A model generated the notes under the pieces. It had not been told where the DNA came from. It did no database searches and was given only the letters and a program-made list of their open reading frames with translations. From CAYJXJ01 sp964374095 (GTDB lineage: Bacteria > Elusimicrobiota > Elusimicrobia > UBA1565 > UBA9628), in NCBI GenBank assembly GCA_964374095.1, contig CAYJXJ010000008.1:1-53594 (forward strand): a DNA stretch of 53,594 nucleotides, written 5' to 3'. The translations under genes were made by a program, and so were the position numbers. Below, piece by piece: positions 16,166 to 24,586 of this stretch. The first letter of the stretch is position 1. Each line of letters begins with the position of its first letter.

Positions 16166-16728
16166 GCCCTGAGTGCGAGAAGTACCGGGAGAGTCTGCCT
16201 TTGGCTTTGGACGGGGGACTTCCCCGCAAGGAACACCGCGAGGCGGCGGCGCATCTGATCGGCTGCCCGGCCTGCTTGGCCGAGGCGCGGGCCTTGACCC
16301 GCAGTTGGGAACTCTTCGAGGCCGAGCAGGCGGCGCCGCCCCTGCCCCACAAGCTCCGGGCCTGGCGGCCCGCGCCTGAGAGGGTGCGCCCCTTTTTCTG
16401 GCGGCTCGGGCTGGCCGCGGCCGCGGCCGCGATCGCCATGGCCGTCATGCCGGGCCGGGAGCCCGAGCCGGTTTCCGGGGATTGGGACAGGGCCCTCGCG
16501 GGCCCGGCCGCGCTTCCCGTCGCGCCGATTGCGGCGGAAGGGCCGCATGGGCTGCAAGCCCCGCCGGTGACCGGGTCGGGAGAGGCGCGCCTGAGCGTCC
16601 CTCCCAAGGCCGGGCCCAAGACCGGGCTGTCGGCCCAGCCGTTTCCGGGTGAATTGCGGGGGGCCGAGCCGATGACACCGCCGCCGCTGAAGATCAAGGG
16701 CGCCAAGAGCGCCGGGAGGACGGTATGA
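16162..16728 (+). CDS. Zinc-finger anti-sigma factor, membrane-anchored
   Basis: 188 residues. The N-terminal zf-HC2 motif (C5, then H-R-E-A-A-A-H-L-I-G-C-P-A-C) supplies the His/Cys zinc ligands that hold the ECF factor. One transmembrane segment lies at about 80-95 (LGLAAAAAAIAMAVMPG) and a Pro/Ala/Gly-rich exported tail follows. The tail could sense envelope state. The stop overlaps the next start by ATGA. Confidence 0.85.
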   Translation: MSPECEKYRESLPLALDGGLPRKEHREAAAHLIGCPACLAEARALTRSWELFEAEQAAPPLPHKLRAWRPAPERVRPFFWRLGLAAAAAAIAMAVMPGREPEPVSGDWDRALAGPAALPVAPIAAEGPHGLQAPPVTGSGEARLSVPPKAGPKTGLSAQPFPGELRGAEPMTPPPLKIKGAKSAGRTV

Positions 16729-17156
16729 ACATGAAAGTGGCCGTGCTGTCGTTGACGCTGACCGCGGGTTCCGGGGCATGGGCCGCGGAGGCCAAGGGAA
16801 AGGCGGACGGGCCCGCGGCCCTCAAGAGCGGCTATCGGTCGGTGACTATTCCGCTGGAGTCCTTCAAGATCGAGGGCATCGAGGCGGGGGATCGCGTGGA
16901 CATGCTTATCACCTTCGACGCCAAGATGGCCGACGGCAAGCCCGAGACCGTGACCGCCACCATATTGCAGAACGTGGCGGTTCTCGGGATCGCCAAGGAC
17001 CGGGATAGCGTAGTCCTGGCTCTTAACCCCAACGAGGCCCAGTACGCGGTGCTTTCCCTGACCGCGGCGCGCATGATATGGTTTCTTAAGCGCGCGCCCG
17101 GCGACGACGAGCTCAAGCCTATGGAGATGGCCAGCTACCGCAAGCTGTTCCGGTGA
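16725..17156 (+). CDS. Exported CpaB/RcpC-like domain protein
   Basis: 143 residues with a signal peptide (MNMKVAVLSLTLTAGSGAWA). The body, YRSVTIPLESFKIEGIEAGD followed by RVDMLITFDAKM, ETVTATILQNVAVLGI and VVLALNPNEAQYAVLSL, matches the RcpC domain of Flp-pilus assembly protein CpaB. The family's N-terminal SAF region is absent. In Flp systems CpaB is periplasmic and helps secretin function. Being the third gene of a sigma/anti-sigma operon, it may be the regulated output or a sensing partner. No other Flp genes are in the window. Confidence 0.75.
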   Translation: MNMKVAVLSLTLTAGSGAWAAEAKGKADGPAALKSGYRSVTIPLESFKIEGIEAGDRVDMLITFDAKMADGKPETVTATILQNVAVLGIAKDRDSVVLALNPNEAQYAVLSLTAARMIWFLKRAPGDDELKPMEMASYRKLFR

Positions 17157-17173
17157 GCGGCGTGGTCACGTCC

Positions 17174-17208
17174 CAACATCTGACACATTCCGAATGTGTC
17201 AGATGTTG
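17174..17208. repeat. 35-bp perfect inverted repeat before pruA
   Basis: Arms CAACATCTGACACATT and AATGTGTCAGATGTTG flank CCG. The right arm reaches the expected -35 zone of the pruA promoter. No T-run follows, so it could be a REP-like element or an operator rather than a terminator. Confidence 0.7.
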
Positions 17209-17226
17209 AGACGTGATCCCATTTGG

Positions 17227-17232
17227 TATTAT
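17227..17232 (+). promoter_or_regulatory. -10 element of pruA, leaderless spacing
   Basis: TATTAT ends 6 nt before ATG 17239. TGTTGA (17204-17209) at 17-nt spacing is a weak -35 lying in the palindrome arm. Confidence 0.55.
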
Positions 17233-17238
17233 GGGTCG

Positions 17239-18921
17239 ATGAACGCCCGATTCCAGGTTCCCCGTCCCGTCAACGAGCCGGTCCTCGGCTACGCCCCCGG
17301 CAGCCCCGAGCGGCGGGCCCTCAAGGCCCGCATCGCCGAGATGCGCGGGCGCGAGATCGAGATCCCTCTGGTGATCGGCGGCAAGGATGTTCGCACCGGG
17401 CGCTTGGCCGACTGCCGCTCCCCGCATGAGCACGGCCGGCTCCTGGGACGATTCCACCAGGGAGGGCCGCTGGAAGTCGAAGCCGCGGTCAAGGCCGCGG
17501 CCGCGGCGAGGCCCGGCTGGTCAGCGACCCCCTTTCACGAGCGGGCCGCGATCTTCCTTAAAGCCGCCGAGCTTTTGGCGGGAGACTGGCGCTGGACGCT
17601 CAACGCGGCGACGGTGCTCTGCCAGTCCAAGAGCTGCCACCAGGCCGAGATCGACGCGGCCTGCGAGCTCATCGATTTCTGGCGCTTCAACCCCGCCTTC
17701 GCCGAGCAGGTCTATTCCCATCAGCCGGAGAGCGCGCGCGGCGTTTGGAACCGCATGGAGTACCGTCCGCTCGAAGGCTTCGTCTTCGCCGTGACGCCTT
17801 TCAATTTCACCGCGATCGCGGGCAACCTCCCGACCGCCCCGGCCCTCATGGGCAACACCGTGGTCTGGAAGCCGGCGTCCTCGACGGTCTACACGGCCCA
17901 TTACCTCATGAAGCTCCTGGAGGCCGCGGGGCTTCCCGACGGCGTCATCAACCTGGTGGCCGGGCCGGGAGGGGCGGTCGGCGACGCGGCGGTCAACTCC
18001 CCGGAGCTCGGTGGAGTCCATTTCACGGGAAGCACCGAGGTCTTCAACGGCATCTGGAAGAACGTGGGCGACAACATGAGCCGCTACAAGGGCTACCCCC
18101 GGCTGGTCGGGGAGACCGGCGGCAAGGATTTCGTGATGGTCCATCCCAGCGCCGACGAGGAGGCCGTCGCGGTCGCTTTGGTGCGGGGCGCCTTTGAGTA
18201 CCAGGGGCAGAAGTGCTCGGCCGCCTCGCGCGCCTATGTCCCCAAGTCCCTGTGGCCGCGCGTGATGAAATTGATGGACGGCATGCTCGCCGCGGCCAAG
18301 ATGGGCTCCCCCGAGGACTTCGGCAACTACATCAACGCGGTCATCGACCGTCCCTCCTTCAACCGCATCAAGGGCGCCATTGATCGAGTCAAAGGGGGGG
18401 GCTCCGCCAAGGTGGCGCGGGGCGGCCGCTGCGACGACTCCGTGGGATATTTCGTCGAGCCCACCGTCGTCGAGACCGCGGACCCCAAGAGCGAAACGAT
18501 GGTGCAGGAAATATTCGGTCCCGTCCTCACGGTTTATCCCTATCCCGACAATGCCTTCCGCGAGACCCTGGAGCTCTGCGACACGACCTCGCCCTACGCC
18601 CTCACCGGCTCGATCTTCGCGCGCGACCGAAAGGCGGTGGCTGAAGCGACGGCGGCCCTGACGCACGCCGCCGGCAACTTCTACATCAACGACAAGCCCA
18701 CCGGCGCGGTGGTGGGCCAACAGCCTTTCGGCGGGGCGCGCGCCTCCGGCACCAACGACAAGGCCGGTTCCTACTTGAACTTGATCCGATGGGTCTCCCC
18801 GCGCGCCATCAAGGAGACTTTCGATCCGCCGCGCGATTGGCGCTACCCTTTCCTTCAGGATGACCCGGCGGATATGGTCTCGTCCTCCGCGGCCAAGCCC
18901 AAGCGGCACGCCAAGGTCTAG
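17239..18921 (+). CDS. pruA: L-glutamate gamma-semialdehyde (delta-1-pyrroline-5-carboxylate) dehydrogenase
   Basis: 560 residues. It has the aldehyde dehydrogenase NAD-binding run VFAVTPFNFTAIAGNLPTAP and VVWKPAS, HFTGSTEVFN, the general base in VGETGGKDF, and the nucleophile cysteine in GQKCSAASRAYVP. It closes with QQPFGGARASGTNDKAG. The N-terminal PRPVNEPVLGYAPGSPERRA is typical of the monofunctional P5C dehydrogenases related to eukaryotic ALDH4A1. It oxidises glutamate semialdehyde to glutamate in proline catabolism. No proline dehydrogenase gene is adjacent. ATG 17239 was chosen because the -10 box ends 6 nt upstream. The stop overlaps the convergent XRE gene's stop. Confidence 0.93.
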   Translation: MNARFQVPRPVNEPVLGYAPGSPERRALKARIAEMRGREIEIPLVIGGKDVRTGRLADCRSPHEHGRLLGRFHQGGPLEVEAAVKAAAAARPGWSATPFHERAAIFLKAAELLAGDWRWTLNAATVLCQSKSCHQAEIDAACELIDFWRFNPAFAEQVYSHQPESARGVWNRMEYRPLEGFVFAVTPFNFTAIAGNLPTAPALMGNTVVWKPASSTVYTAHYLMKLLEAAGLPDGVINLVAGPGGAVGDAAVNSPELGGVHFTGSTEVFNGIWKNVGDNMSRYKGYPRLVGETGGKDFVMVHPSADEEAVAVALVRGAFEYQGQKCSAASRAYVPKSLWPRVMKLMDGMLAAAKMGSPEDFGNYINAVIDRPSFNRIKGAIDRVKGGGSAKVARGGRCDDSVGYFVEPTVVETADPKSETMVQEIFGPVLTVYPYPDNAFRETLELCDTTSPYALTGSIFARDRKAVAEATAALTHAAGNFYINDKPTGAVVGQQPFGGARASGTNDKAGSYLNLIRWVSPRAIKETFDPPRDWRYPFLQDDPADMVSSSAAKPKRHAKV

Positions 18922-19274
18922 GCCTCCCAGACCCGGCGTCCCCCGGGTGTGTCAATCTCCCGCTCGGCCAGGGCGTCGGCGGGGCGTTGCCTCGCCCGCG
19001 GCAGGATCAACAAGTCGCAGAACATCGCATCCAGAAGGCGGCGCAGCGTTCCCCAACGCACGTCGATGCGGCCCCGTTCCAAATGCGAGATGTGGACCTG
19101 CTCCACTCCGGCGCGCAAGGCCAAATCGGCCTGGCTCATCCGCAGGGCGGACCGCAGCGATCTTACGAGGACGCCGGGATGGAGAGTCGCCCCGGCGGGG
19201 ACGCGTCCCGCGTGGAGCATGGCTTGGTTGAGCGCGCGCCGGCAGCTTACGGATACCCTAGTGGTTCTGCCCAT
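18918..19274 (-). CDS. XRE-family transcriptional regulator
   Basis: 118 residues from ATG 19274, preceded by a perfect AGGAGG at 5-nt spacing. The central helix-turn-helix (LVRSLRSALRMSQADLALRA, GVEQVHISHLERG) is of the lambda-repressor/antitoxin class, and a C-terminal tail holds RWGTLRRLLDAMFCDLLILP. The reading frame continues upstream to 19589, but that part crosses the divergent promoter and was left out. It is next to and divergent from the type I restriction operon, so it is a candidate regulator of it. Confidence 0.75.
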   Translation of the reverse strand: MGRTTRVSVSCRRALNQAMLHAGRVPAGATLHPGVLVRSLRSALRMSQADLALRAGVEQVHISHLERGRIDVRWGTLRRLLDAMFCDLLILPRARQRPADALAEREIDTPGGRRVWEA

Positions 19275-19321
19275 CTGCGCCTCCTGGGGAGCACGCCATA
19301 TGGTCCCTTCCGACGCGTGTG

Positions 19322-19349
19322 GGATCAATGTAGTTAAGTACATCGATCC
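19322..19349. promoter_or_regulatory. Inverted-repeat operator candidate upstream of the XRE gene
   Basis: Arms GGATCAATGTA and TACATCGATCC (one mismatch) flank GTTAAG, about 50 bp before the XRE start. The 335-bp divergent gap 19275-19609 otherwise holds AT-rich tracts around 19366-19411 and the hsdM promoter. I see no convincing gene there, although the minus frame stays open. Confidence 0.5.
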
Positions 19350-19567
19350 TACACGAGCGGCGAGGTACATATATATGCCGGACTGGAGTCGCTTCCCAGG
19401 ATATATACGATCAGCCCCCCCAAAAAGTTCCCGGAAAATTTCGTTCGGGTAGAGGGCCGGGAACTTGGGGTCTTTGAGGTGGACGTATTCGATCTGGTCT
19501 CCCACCGCGACTGAGTCCCCCGCGGCCAGGGGCTCGTCAATGGGACTCCCGGCATGGGACAGCGGCC

Positions 19568-19596
19568 TTGAAATATTGCAATATATCAATTATACT
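19568..19596 (+). promoter_or_regulatory. Promoter of the type I restriction-modification operon with internal palindrome
   Basis: TTGAAA (19568-19573), a 17-nt spacer and TATACT (19591-19596). The spacer contains the perfect palindrome ATATTGCAATAT (19573-19584), a likely operator for the HTH fused to HsdM or for the divergent XRE protein. The leader would be about 7 nt with no ribosome-binding site. Confidence 0.7.
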
Positions 19597-19609
19597 TATC
19601 ACATGATAT

Positions 19610-21532
19610 ATGATAAAAAAAGACCTGGCTAGACTCCTTAAGACGCTGCGCAGTCGGCGCCAACTCAGCCAAGCGGGACTCGCCAAGGCGCTGAAGGTGT
19701 CGTTCCCGACCATCAACCGCTGGGAAAACGAGAAGACGTTTCCCGACGCCCTGGCGCTCCACGCGATCGAGCAATTCGTCCTCGGCCGAGGGAACGAATG
19801 CCGGGATATTATAGCTGAATTCTTCCCGGAAGCGGAGCTGGGGCCGGCCGCCGATACCGCGTACTCCGTCCAGCGGTCGACGCCAAGCCTGGTACAAGAA
19901 CCCGTAGCGGAGTACGCCGCCGAAGAAGGAGTGTCCGTCCGTAGGCCGCCGATGACAGTGGACGTCAAAGCCATGGAAACGATGCTCTGGCAGGCCGCAT
20001 GTTCCATTCGCGGCGAAAAGGACGCTCCGAAGTTCAAGGACTACATCCTTCCTCTCGTCTTTATCAAGCGACTATCGGACGTCTTTGCGGACGAGATCAC
20101 CCGTCTCATTAAGACCTTCGGCAACGAGGTCACGGCCTTGGAGAACGTGGAGGCGGACCATGGTCTTGTCCGGTTCTACATCCCTGAGGAGGCGCGATGG
20201 GCCGTCATTAGCGGCAGGATAAAGCCCGATTGGCCGAAGGGACGCGCCCCGAAGACTCTGGGCGAGATGGTGACGACCGCGATCCGCGCCGTGGCCAAGG
20301 CCAATGAATCCCTCCAGGGCGTGATAGACATCGTGGACTACAACGAGACCCGCAACGGCGAGCGGGAAATCAGCGACAACGCCCTCGCGCGCCTGATCGA
20401 GATATTGAGCCGCAACAGGCTGGGCTTGAACGATGTGGAACCGGACTTCCTGGGTCGGGCCTACGAGTACCTGCTCAGGAAGTTCGCCGAGGGCCAAGGT
20501 CAGAGCGCGGGCGAGTTCTTCACCCCCCGCGAGGTCGGCCGTCTGATCGCCAGAATCTTGCGCCCCAAACAGGGCGAAGAGGCCTACGACCCGTGCTGCG
20601 GCTCCGGCGGCCTTCTGGTCAAATGCGAATTGGACCTAGCCGAGCGCGAGGGCCGAGTGGCCAAGCCTCCCAAGCTCTACGGCCAGGAGTTGACGGGTTC
20701 CAGTTTCGCCATCGCCCGGATGAACATGGTGATCCACGACATGGAAGGCGAGATCGTCCGCGGCAACACCATGACGAACCCGAAGTTCCGGGAGGGAGGA
20801 CGGCTCAAGCGCTTCGACATCGTGGTGACGAATCCGATGTGGAACCAGGATAACTTTGACCCGGAGGAGACTTACGACAAGGACCCGCTGGATCGCTTCT
20901 CGGGCCGCGGGGGCCCTGCTCCGCGTCAAAGCGCCGACTGGGCGTGGCTCCAGCACATTCACGCCTCCATGAAGGACAAGGGGCGCGCCGCCATCGTGCT
21001 TGATACGGGGGCCGCCAGCCGCGGCAGCGGCAGCAAGGGCGATAACCGGGAGAAGTCCATCCGCCGGTGGTTCGTCGAGCGCGACCTGATCGAGGCCGTG
21101 ATCCTCCTGCCCGACGACCTCTTTTACAACACCACGGCCGCCGGCATCATCGTCGTCCTCAACAACGCCAAGCCCAAGGAGCGCAAGGGCAAGGTGCTGG
21201 TGATCAACGCCGGCGGCGAGTTCGAGAAGGGGCGGCCCAAGAACTTCCTGACCGAGGCCGCTATCGAGAAGATTGCCCGGACCTTTCACGCAGGCAAGAA
21301 TGTCGAGCGTCTCGCCAAGATCGTGAAGGCGGAGGAAATCGGCGGCAAGAACGACTTCAACCTGTCTCCCTCCCGCTACGTCGAGACCGCAATCGCAACC
21401 GAGCACAGGGACATCCAGGAGATTCTCAACGACCTGGCCAAGCTCAAGAAGGAGGCTGCCGGCCAGGACGGCGGGCTGAGGGGGATATTTGAAGGACTGG
21501 GTTACAAGTACAAACAAGGAGCCTCCATCTAA
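19610..21532 (+). CDS. hsdM: Type I modification methyltransferase HsdM with an N-terminal XRE domain
   Basis: 640 residues. Residues 1-60 are a helix-turn-helix (LARLLKTLRSRRQLSQAGLA, VSFPTINRWENEK). Residues about 115-200 are the HsdM N-terminal helical domain. The N6-adenine methyltransferase core has EFFTPREVGRLIA, the SAM-binding motif DPCCGSGG and catalytic motif IV NPMW, a recognised variant of NPPY/F in this subfamily. It modifies the target adenine with HsdS. The fused HTH is unusual and suggests the methyltransferase represses its own operon until enough is made. The stop overlaps the ATPase start (TAATG). Confidence 0.93.
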   Translation: MIKKDLARLLKTLRSRRQLSQAGLAKALKVSFPTINRWENEKTFPDALALHAIEQFVLGRGNECRDIIAEFFPEAELGPAADTAYSVQRSTPSLVQEPVAEYAAEEGVSVRRPPMTVDVKAMETMLWQAACSIRGEKDAPKFKDYILPLVFIKRLSDVFADEITRLIKTFGNEVTALENVEADHGLVRFYIPEEARWAVISGRIKPDWPKGRAPKTLGEMVTTAIRAVAKANESLQGVIDIVDYNETRNGEREISDNALARLIEILSRNRLGLNDVEPDFLGRAYEYLLRKFAEGQGQSAGEFFTPREVGRLIARILRPKQGEEAYDPCCGSGGLLVKCELDLAEREGRVAKPPKLYGQELTGSSFAIARMNMVIHDMEGEIVRGNTMTNPKFREGGRLKRFDIVVTNPMWNQDNFDPEETYDKDPLDRFSGRGGPAPRQSADWAWLQHIHASMKDKGRAAIVLDTGAASRGSGSKGDNREKSIRRWFVERDLIEAVILLPDDLFYNTTAAGIIVVLNNAKPKERKGKVLVINAGGEFEKGRPKNFLTEAAIEKIARTFHAGKNVERLAKIVKAEEIGGKNDFNLSPSRYVETAIATEHRDIQEILNDLAKLKKEAAGQDGGLRGIFEGLGYKYKQGASI

Positions 21533-23040
21533 TGGCCGCTCAATCAAGATACCTGCTGCCTGCGGATATCGAACGTCGCCTATACCGGACAAATCCGTGG
21601 TGGTCCGATAAGGCGGCGGAACCCTCGCCCCCGTTTCGCCGCTGGGCCTTCCAGCGGATCCTTAAGAACTTCGAATTGGGGTTGGCTCCGGCAGTCCTCC
21701 TCAGGGGGCCTCGGCAAGTCGGCAAAAGCACCCTTTCGGCCCAGATCATCCAACACCTGATCGAGACCCGCAAGGCCGATCCCAGGGAAATCCTTTATAT
21801 CCAATTCGACGATCTGCCTCCCCTCAAGGAACTCAAGAAGTTCTCGCTGGTCCCCATCATGCATATCACCGGGTGGTTTGAGGACAATGTCCTCCGAAAG
21901 ACGTTCAACCAGCTTGCCCGGGAGGGGCGGACCGCCTATCTCTTTTTCGACGAGATCCAAAACCTGCCGGAATGGGCGAGCCAGATCAAGAATCTCGTTG
22001 ATCACGCGAAACTCAAAGTCCTCGCGACCGGCTCCAGCGCCCTGCGCATCGGACTTGGCAAGGAGAGCCTGGCGGGCCGCGTGAGCCAGGTCAGCATGGG
22101 CCCCCTGCGTTTGTGGGAGATCGGCGTCATGCGGGGACTTGACCTCGCGCCCTGTTTCCCCCAGAATGGGGCCGAGGCTCTCTCCAAACAGGAGTTGTGG
22201 CGGGAGCTCGTTGCCCATGGCGTCAAGCATGCCGACGCCAGGCGTCAGGCCTTCCGGTGGTTCTCGGAGCGCGGGGGGTATCCGGTGGCCCATGTTCGCC
22301 GGGAAGCCCCCTGGGAGGAGGTGGCCGCGCAGCTCAAAACCACCGTCGTTGACCGGATCATCCAATTCGACCTGCGCGCCGGAGAACAGAAAGCGAAGGG
22401 GCGAGATCCGCGCCTCCTCGAAGAAACCTTCCGGGTGGCATGCCGCTACAGCGGACAATACCCGAGTCCGGCCAAATTGGCCGACGAGGTCCGTCGCGCC
22501 CTCCAGCGCGACGTCGGGGTCCAGCGGGTCTCTTACTACCTTCGTTTTCTGGATCAGGCCTTGTTGCTGAGGCTGGTTCCCCCGCTGGAACTCAGGCTCA
22601 AGCGCCGCCAAGGGCACGACAAAATCTGTCTCTGCGACCATGGGCTGCGGAAGGCTTGGATGGGCGAGCCGGTTCCTCTGGACCCGGAGAACCTCGACCG
22701 GGACCCGGATGCGGCCACCGTTGCCGGCCGTCTCGTGGAAGGCGCGGTCGGCTACTACCTGGGCGAGTTTTCCGAACTCAACCTGCACCACTTCCCCGCC
22801 CGCGAGGTGGAGCCCGAGGTGGACTTCGTCATCACCGCCGGCGATCGCCGTATTCCAGTCGAGGTCAAATACACCAAGCGCCTGGACCCGGTCGACGACA
22901 CCGAGGCCCTCAAGCGCTTCCTGGAGAAGTCCGCCAACCGCGCGAGCTTCGGGCTCCTCATCACGCGCGAGGACACCGAGCCCGATCCCGATCCGCGCGT
23001 CATCCGGATGCCGGCGAGCACCTTGCTCCTGCTGCGATGA
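21532..23040 (+). CDS. AAA_14/DUF4143 ATPase inside the restriction operon
   Basis: 502 residues. It has Walker A LRGPRQVGKST at about 59-69, Walker B LFFDEIQNLPEWA, sensor LATGSSALRI, and a C-terminal DUF4143-type region with a PD-(D/E)XK-like core (EVDFVITAGDRRIPVEVKYT). Such ATPases are common stand-alone genes of unknown role, often seen in defence or mobile regions. Placement between hsdM and hsdS with a 1-bp overlap implies co-expression. It could be an accessory effector or an inserted cargo gene. Confidence 0.85.
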   Translation: MAAQSRYLLPADIERRLYRTNPWWSDKAAEPSPPFRRWAFQRILKNFELGLAPAVLLRGPRQVGKSTLSAQIIQHLIETRKADPREILYIQFDDLPPLKELKKFSLVPIMHITGWFEDNVLRKTFNQLAREGRTAYLFFDEIQNLPEWASQIKNLVDHAKLKVLATGSSALRIGLGKESLAGRVSQVSMGPLRLWEIGVMRGLDLAPCFPQNGAEALSKQELWRELVAHGVKHADARRQAFRWFSERGGYPVAHVRREAPWEEVAAQLKTTVVDRIIQFDLRAGEQKAKGRDPRLLEETFRVACRYSGQYPSPAKLADEVRRALQRDVGVQRVSYYLRFLDQALLLRLVPPLELRLKRRQGHDKICLCDHGLRKAWMGEPVPLDPENLDRDPDAATVAGRLVEGAVGYYLGEFSELNLHHFPAREVEPEVDFVITAGDRRIPVEVKYTKRLDPVDDTEALKRFLEKSANRASFGLLITREDTEPDPDPRVIRMPASTLLLLR

Positions 23041-23059
23041 GCAATGTGTGGACTTGGTC

Positions 23060-23239
23060 ATGAGGGAAAATGTCCGCCGGCATGATGCCGAGCAGAAAGA
23101 GCGGCAGACCTTCCTTCTCTATCTGCTCCAATCAGCCGGGACCGCTTATCGAGAGGTTTCTCAGACCTACAAGATGGAGCTTGCGGCTTTGACATCGCAA
23201 ACCGCGATGTCAAAAAAGGAGTGCGGAGGAACGGTTTGA
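23060..23239 (+). CDS. Possible small basic protein between the ATPase and hsdS
   Basis: 59 residues, charged at first (MRENVRRHDAEQKERQTFLL), ending in KKECGGTV. There is no ribosome-binding site worth noting, and its 3' part contains a strong inverted repeat, so it may be a chance frame. It is offered because it fills most of a 259-bp gap. Confidence 0.3.
   Translation: MRENVRRHDAEQKERQTFLLYLLQSAGTAYREVSQTYKMELAALTSQTAMSKKECGGTV
23188..23214. repeat. Inverted repeat after the ATPase gene
   Basis: Arms TTTGACATCGC and GCGATGTCAAA around AAACC, followed by A's on the plus strand. It is an 11-bp perfect stem. It could be a protein-binding site or attenuator; it lacks the T-run of a plus-strand terminator. 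Confidence 0.65.
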
Positions 23240-23299
23240 GGGTGTGCGGCAAGTGACGGCGTCGGCGAAGAAGGCCAAGCGGAGGATTGGGTTCATTGC

Positions 23300-24544
23300 A
23301 TGACCAGCGCCCTGACAACTAAGAGGCGGCAGATAGGCGCCTGGGACAATTTCCGTCTATCGGATACATTTAATATCCGTTATGGAAGAGCGAACCCAGG
23401 TGGCGGCGGTAGCGTGCCGGTCATCGGATCAAGCGGTATATTCGCTTGGACCAGTCAACCGCTCATTAGTCATCCGACCATTGTAATCGGCAGAAAAGGA
23501 AGCGCAGGCAAACCTTGGCTGATCAAGGGCCCAAGTCATCCATCCGACACGACATTTTATCTTGAACCCCGCGAGGGCGCCAATGTTGACCTCGATTTTT
23601 TGTACTACGTCCTTTCCCACGCACAGCCAGAAGCCAGTGACGATGTAATCCCAAGCCTCCAGCGCCACCAGCTGGAAGCCCTGGAACTTCCCCTGCCCCC
23701 ACCCACCGAGCAACGCGCCATCGCGGCGGTCCTCTCGAACATCCAAGCGGCGGCCGAAACGCAGGGCAAAATGGTGGCCGCCTTCAAGGAACTCAAGGCC
23801 GCGACTTTAGCCGGGTTGTTCCAAGAAGGCCTGCGCCAAGAAAGGACCGTTGAATCAGGAATCGGACGAATGCCGGCAAGCTGGCGCATGTCAACTCTTG
23901 GCGAAATCGCAAAAATTGGCAATGGCTCTACACCGCGACGGACCAACCCTGCCTACTGGGACGGCGGCACAATCCCATGGCTGACAAGCGCAAAGGTCCA
24001 TGAGATAATTATTCAAAAGGCAGACGAGTACGTTACGGAACTCGCCAAGAAGGAGTGTCACTTGCCCATGGTCCCAGCGGGCAGCGTGGTCATAGCAATC
24101 ACCGGCCAGGGCAAGACTCTTGGCAACGCGGCCCTGCTGGCTTTCCCATCTTGCGTAAGCCAACACCTAGCTTTTTTGCGGCTTCAATCATCCGATGTGT
24201 TGCCGGAATTCGTACTTCGATATCTCCAATATCAATATCACCATTTGCGACAGGCGGCGAATGCCGGCGGGACCACAAAGGGGGCGCTCACGTGCTCGTT
24301 TTTTGAAAGCTATCCCATCCCTTTGCCTGAGGTCCAGGAGCAACGCGAAATCGCAGCCATAATGAAGGCTCTTGATGCGGCGATGGTCATTGCAAAAAAC
24401 AAGCGTGGTTCGCTGGAGGCTCTGTTCTCGTCAGCCTTGAACCTTCTCATGACGGGGCAAGTTCGCATCCCCCCGGGAGCGTCTTTCGAACGATTTCTCG
24501 TCGGAGATGCCGCGCCGGAGGTCGTACGGGGGGCTAAACAATGA
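23300..24544 (+). CDS. hsdS: Type I restriction specificity subunit HsdS
   Basis: 414 residues with two target-recognition domains. The first ends LELPLPPPTEQRAIAAVLSN followed by a coiled-coil spacer. The second begins WRMSTLGEIAKIGNGSTPRR and ends YPIPLPEVQEQREIAAIMKA with another coiled coil. The repeated P-P-x-x-E-Q-x-x-I-A segments are diagnostic. Each TRD reads one half of a bipartite target. Base composition is more AT-rich than the neighbours, as expected for exchanged specificity genes. Confidence 0.92.
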   Translation: MTSALTTKRRQIGAWDNFRLSDTFNIRYGRANPGGGGSVPVIGSSGIFAWTSQPLISHPTIVIGRKGSAGKPWLIKGPSHPSDTTFYLEPREGANVDLDFLYYVLSHAQPEASDDVIPSLQRHQLEALELPLPPPTEQRAIAAVLSNIQAAAETQGKMVAAFKELKAATLAGLFQEGLRQERTVESGIGRMPASWRMSTLGEIAKIGNGSTPRRTNPAYWDGGTIPWLTSAKVHEIIIQKADEYVTELAKKECHLPMVPAGSVVIAITGQGKTLGNAALLAFPSCVSQHLAFLRLQSSDVLPEFVLRYLQYQYHHLRQAANAGGTTKGALTCSFFESYPIPLPEVQEQREIAAIMKALDAAMVIAKNKRGSLEALFSSALNLLMTGQVRIPPGASFERFLVGDAAPEVVRGAKQ

Positions 24545-24586
24545 TCGCAAGACTTTGGTCGAAATGAACTTCAATCGGAGGCGGCG

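Noticed and set aside
18918..19589. Longer version of the XRE gene starting at 19589
   Set aside because: The extension runs through the hsdM promoter and begins at a TTG, whereas ATG 19274 has a perfect AGGAGG site.
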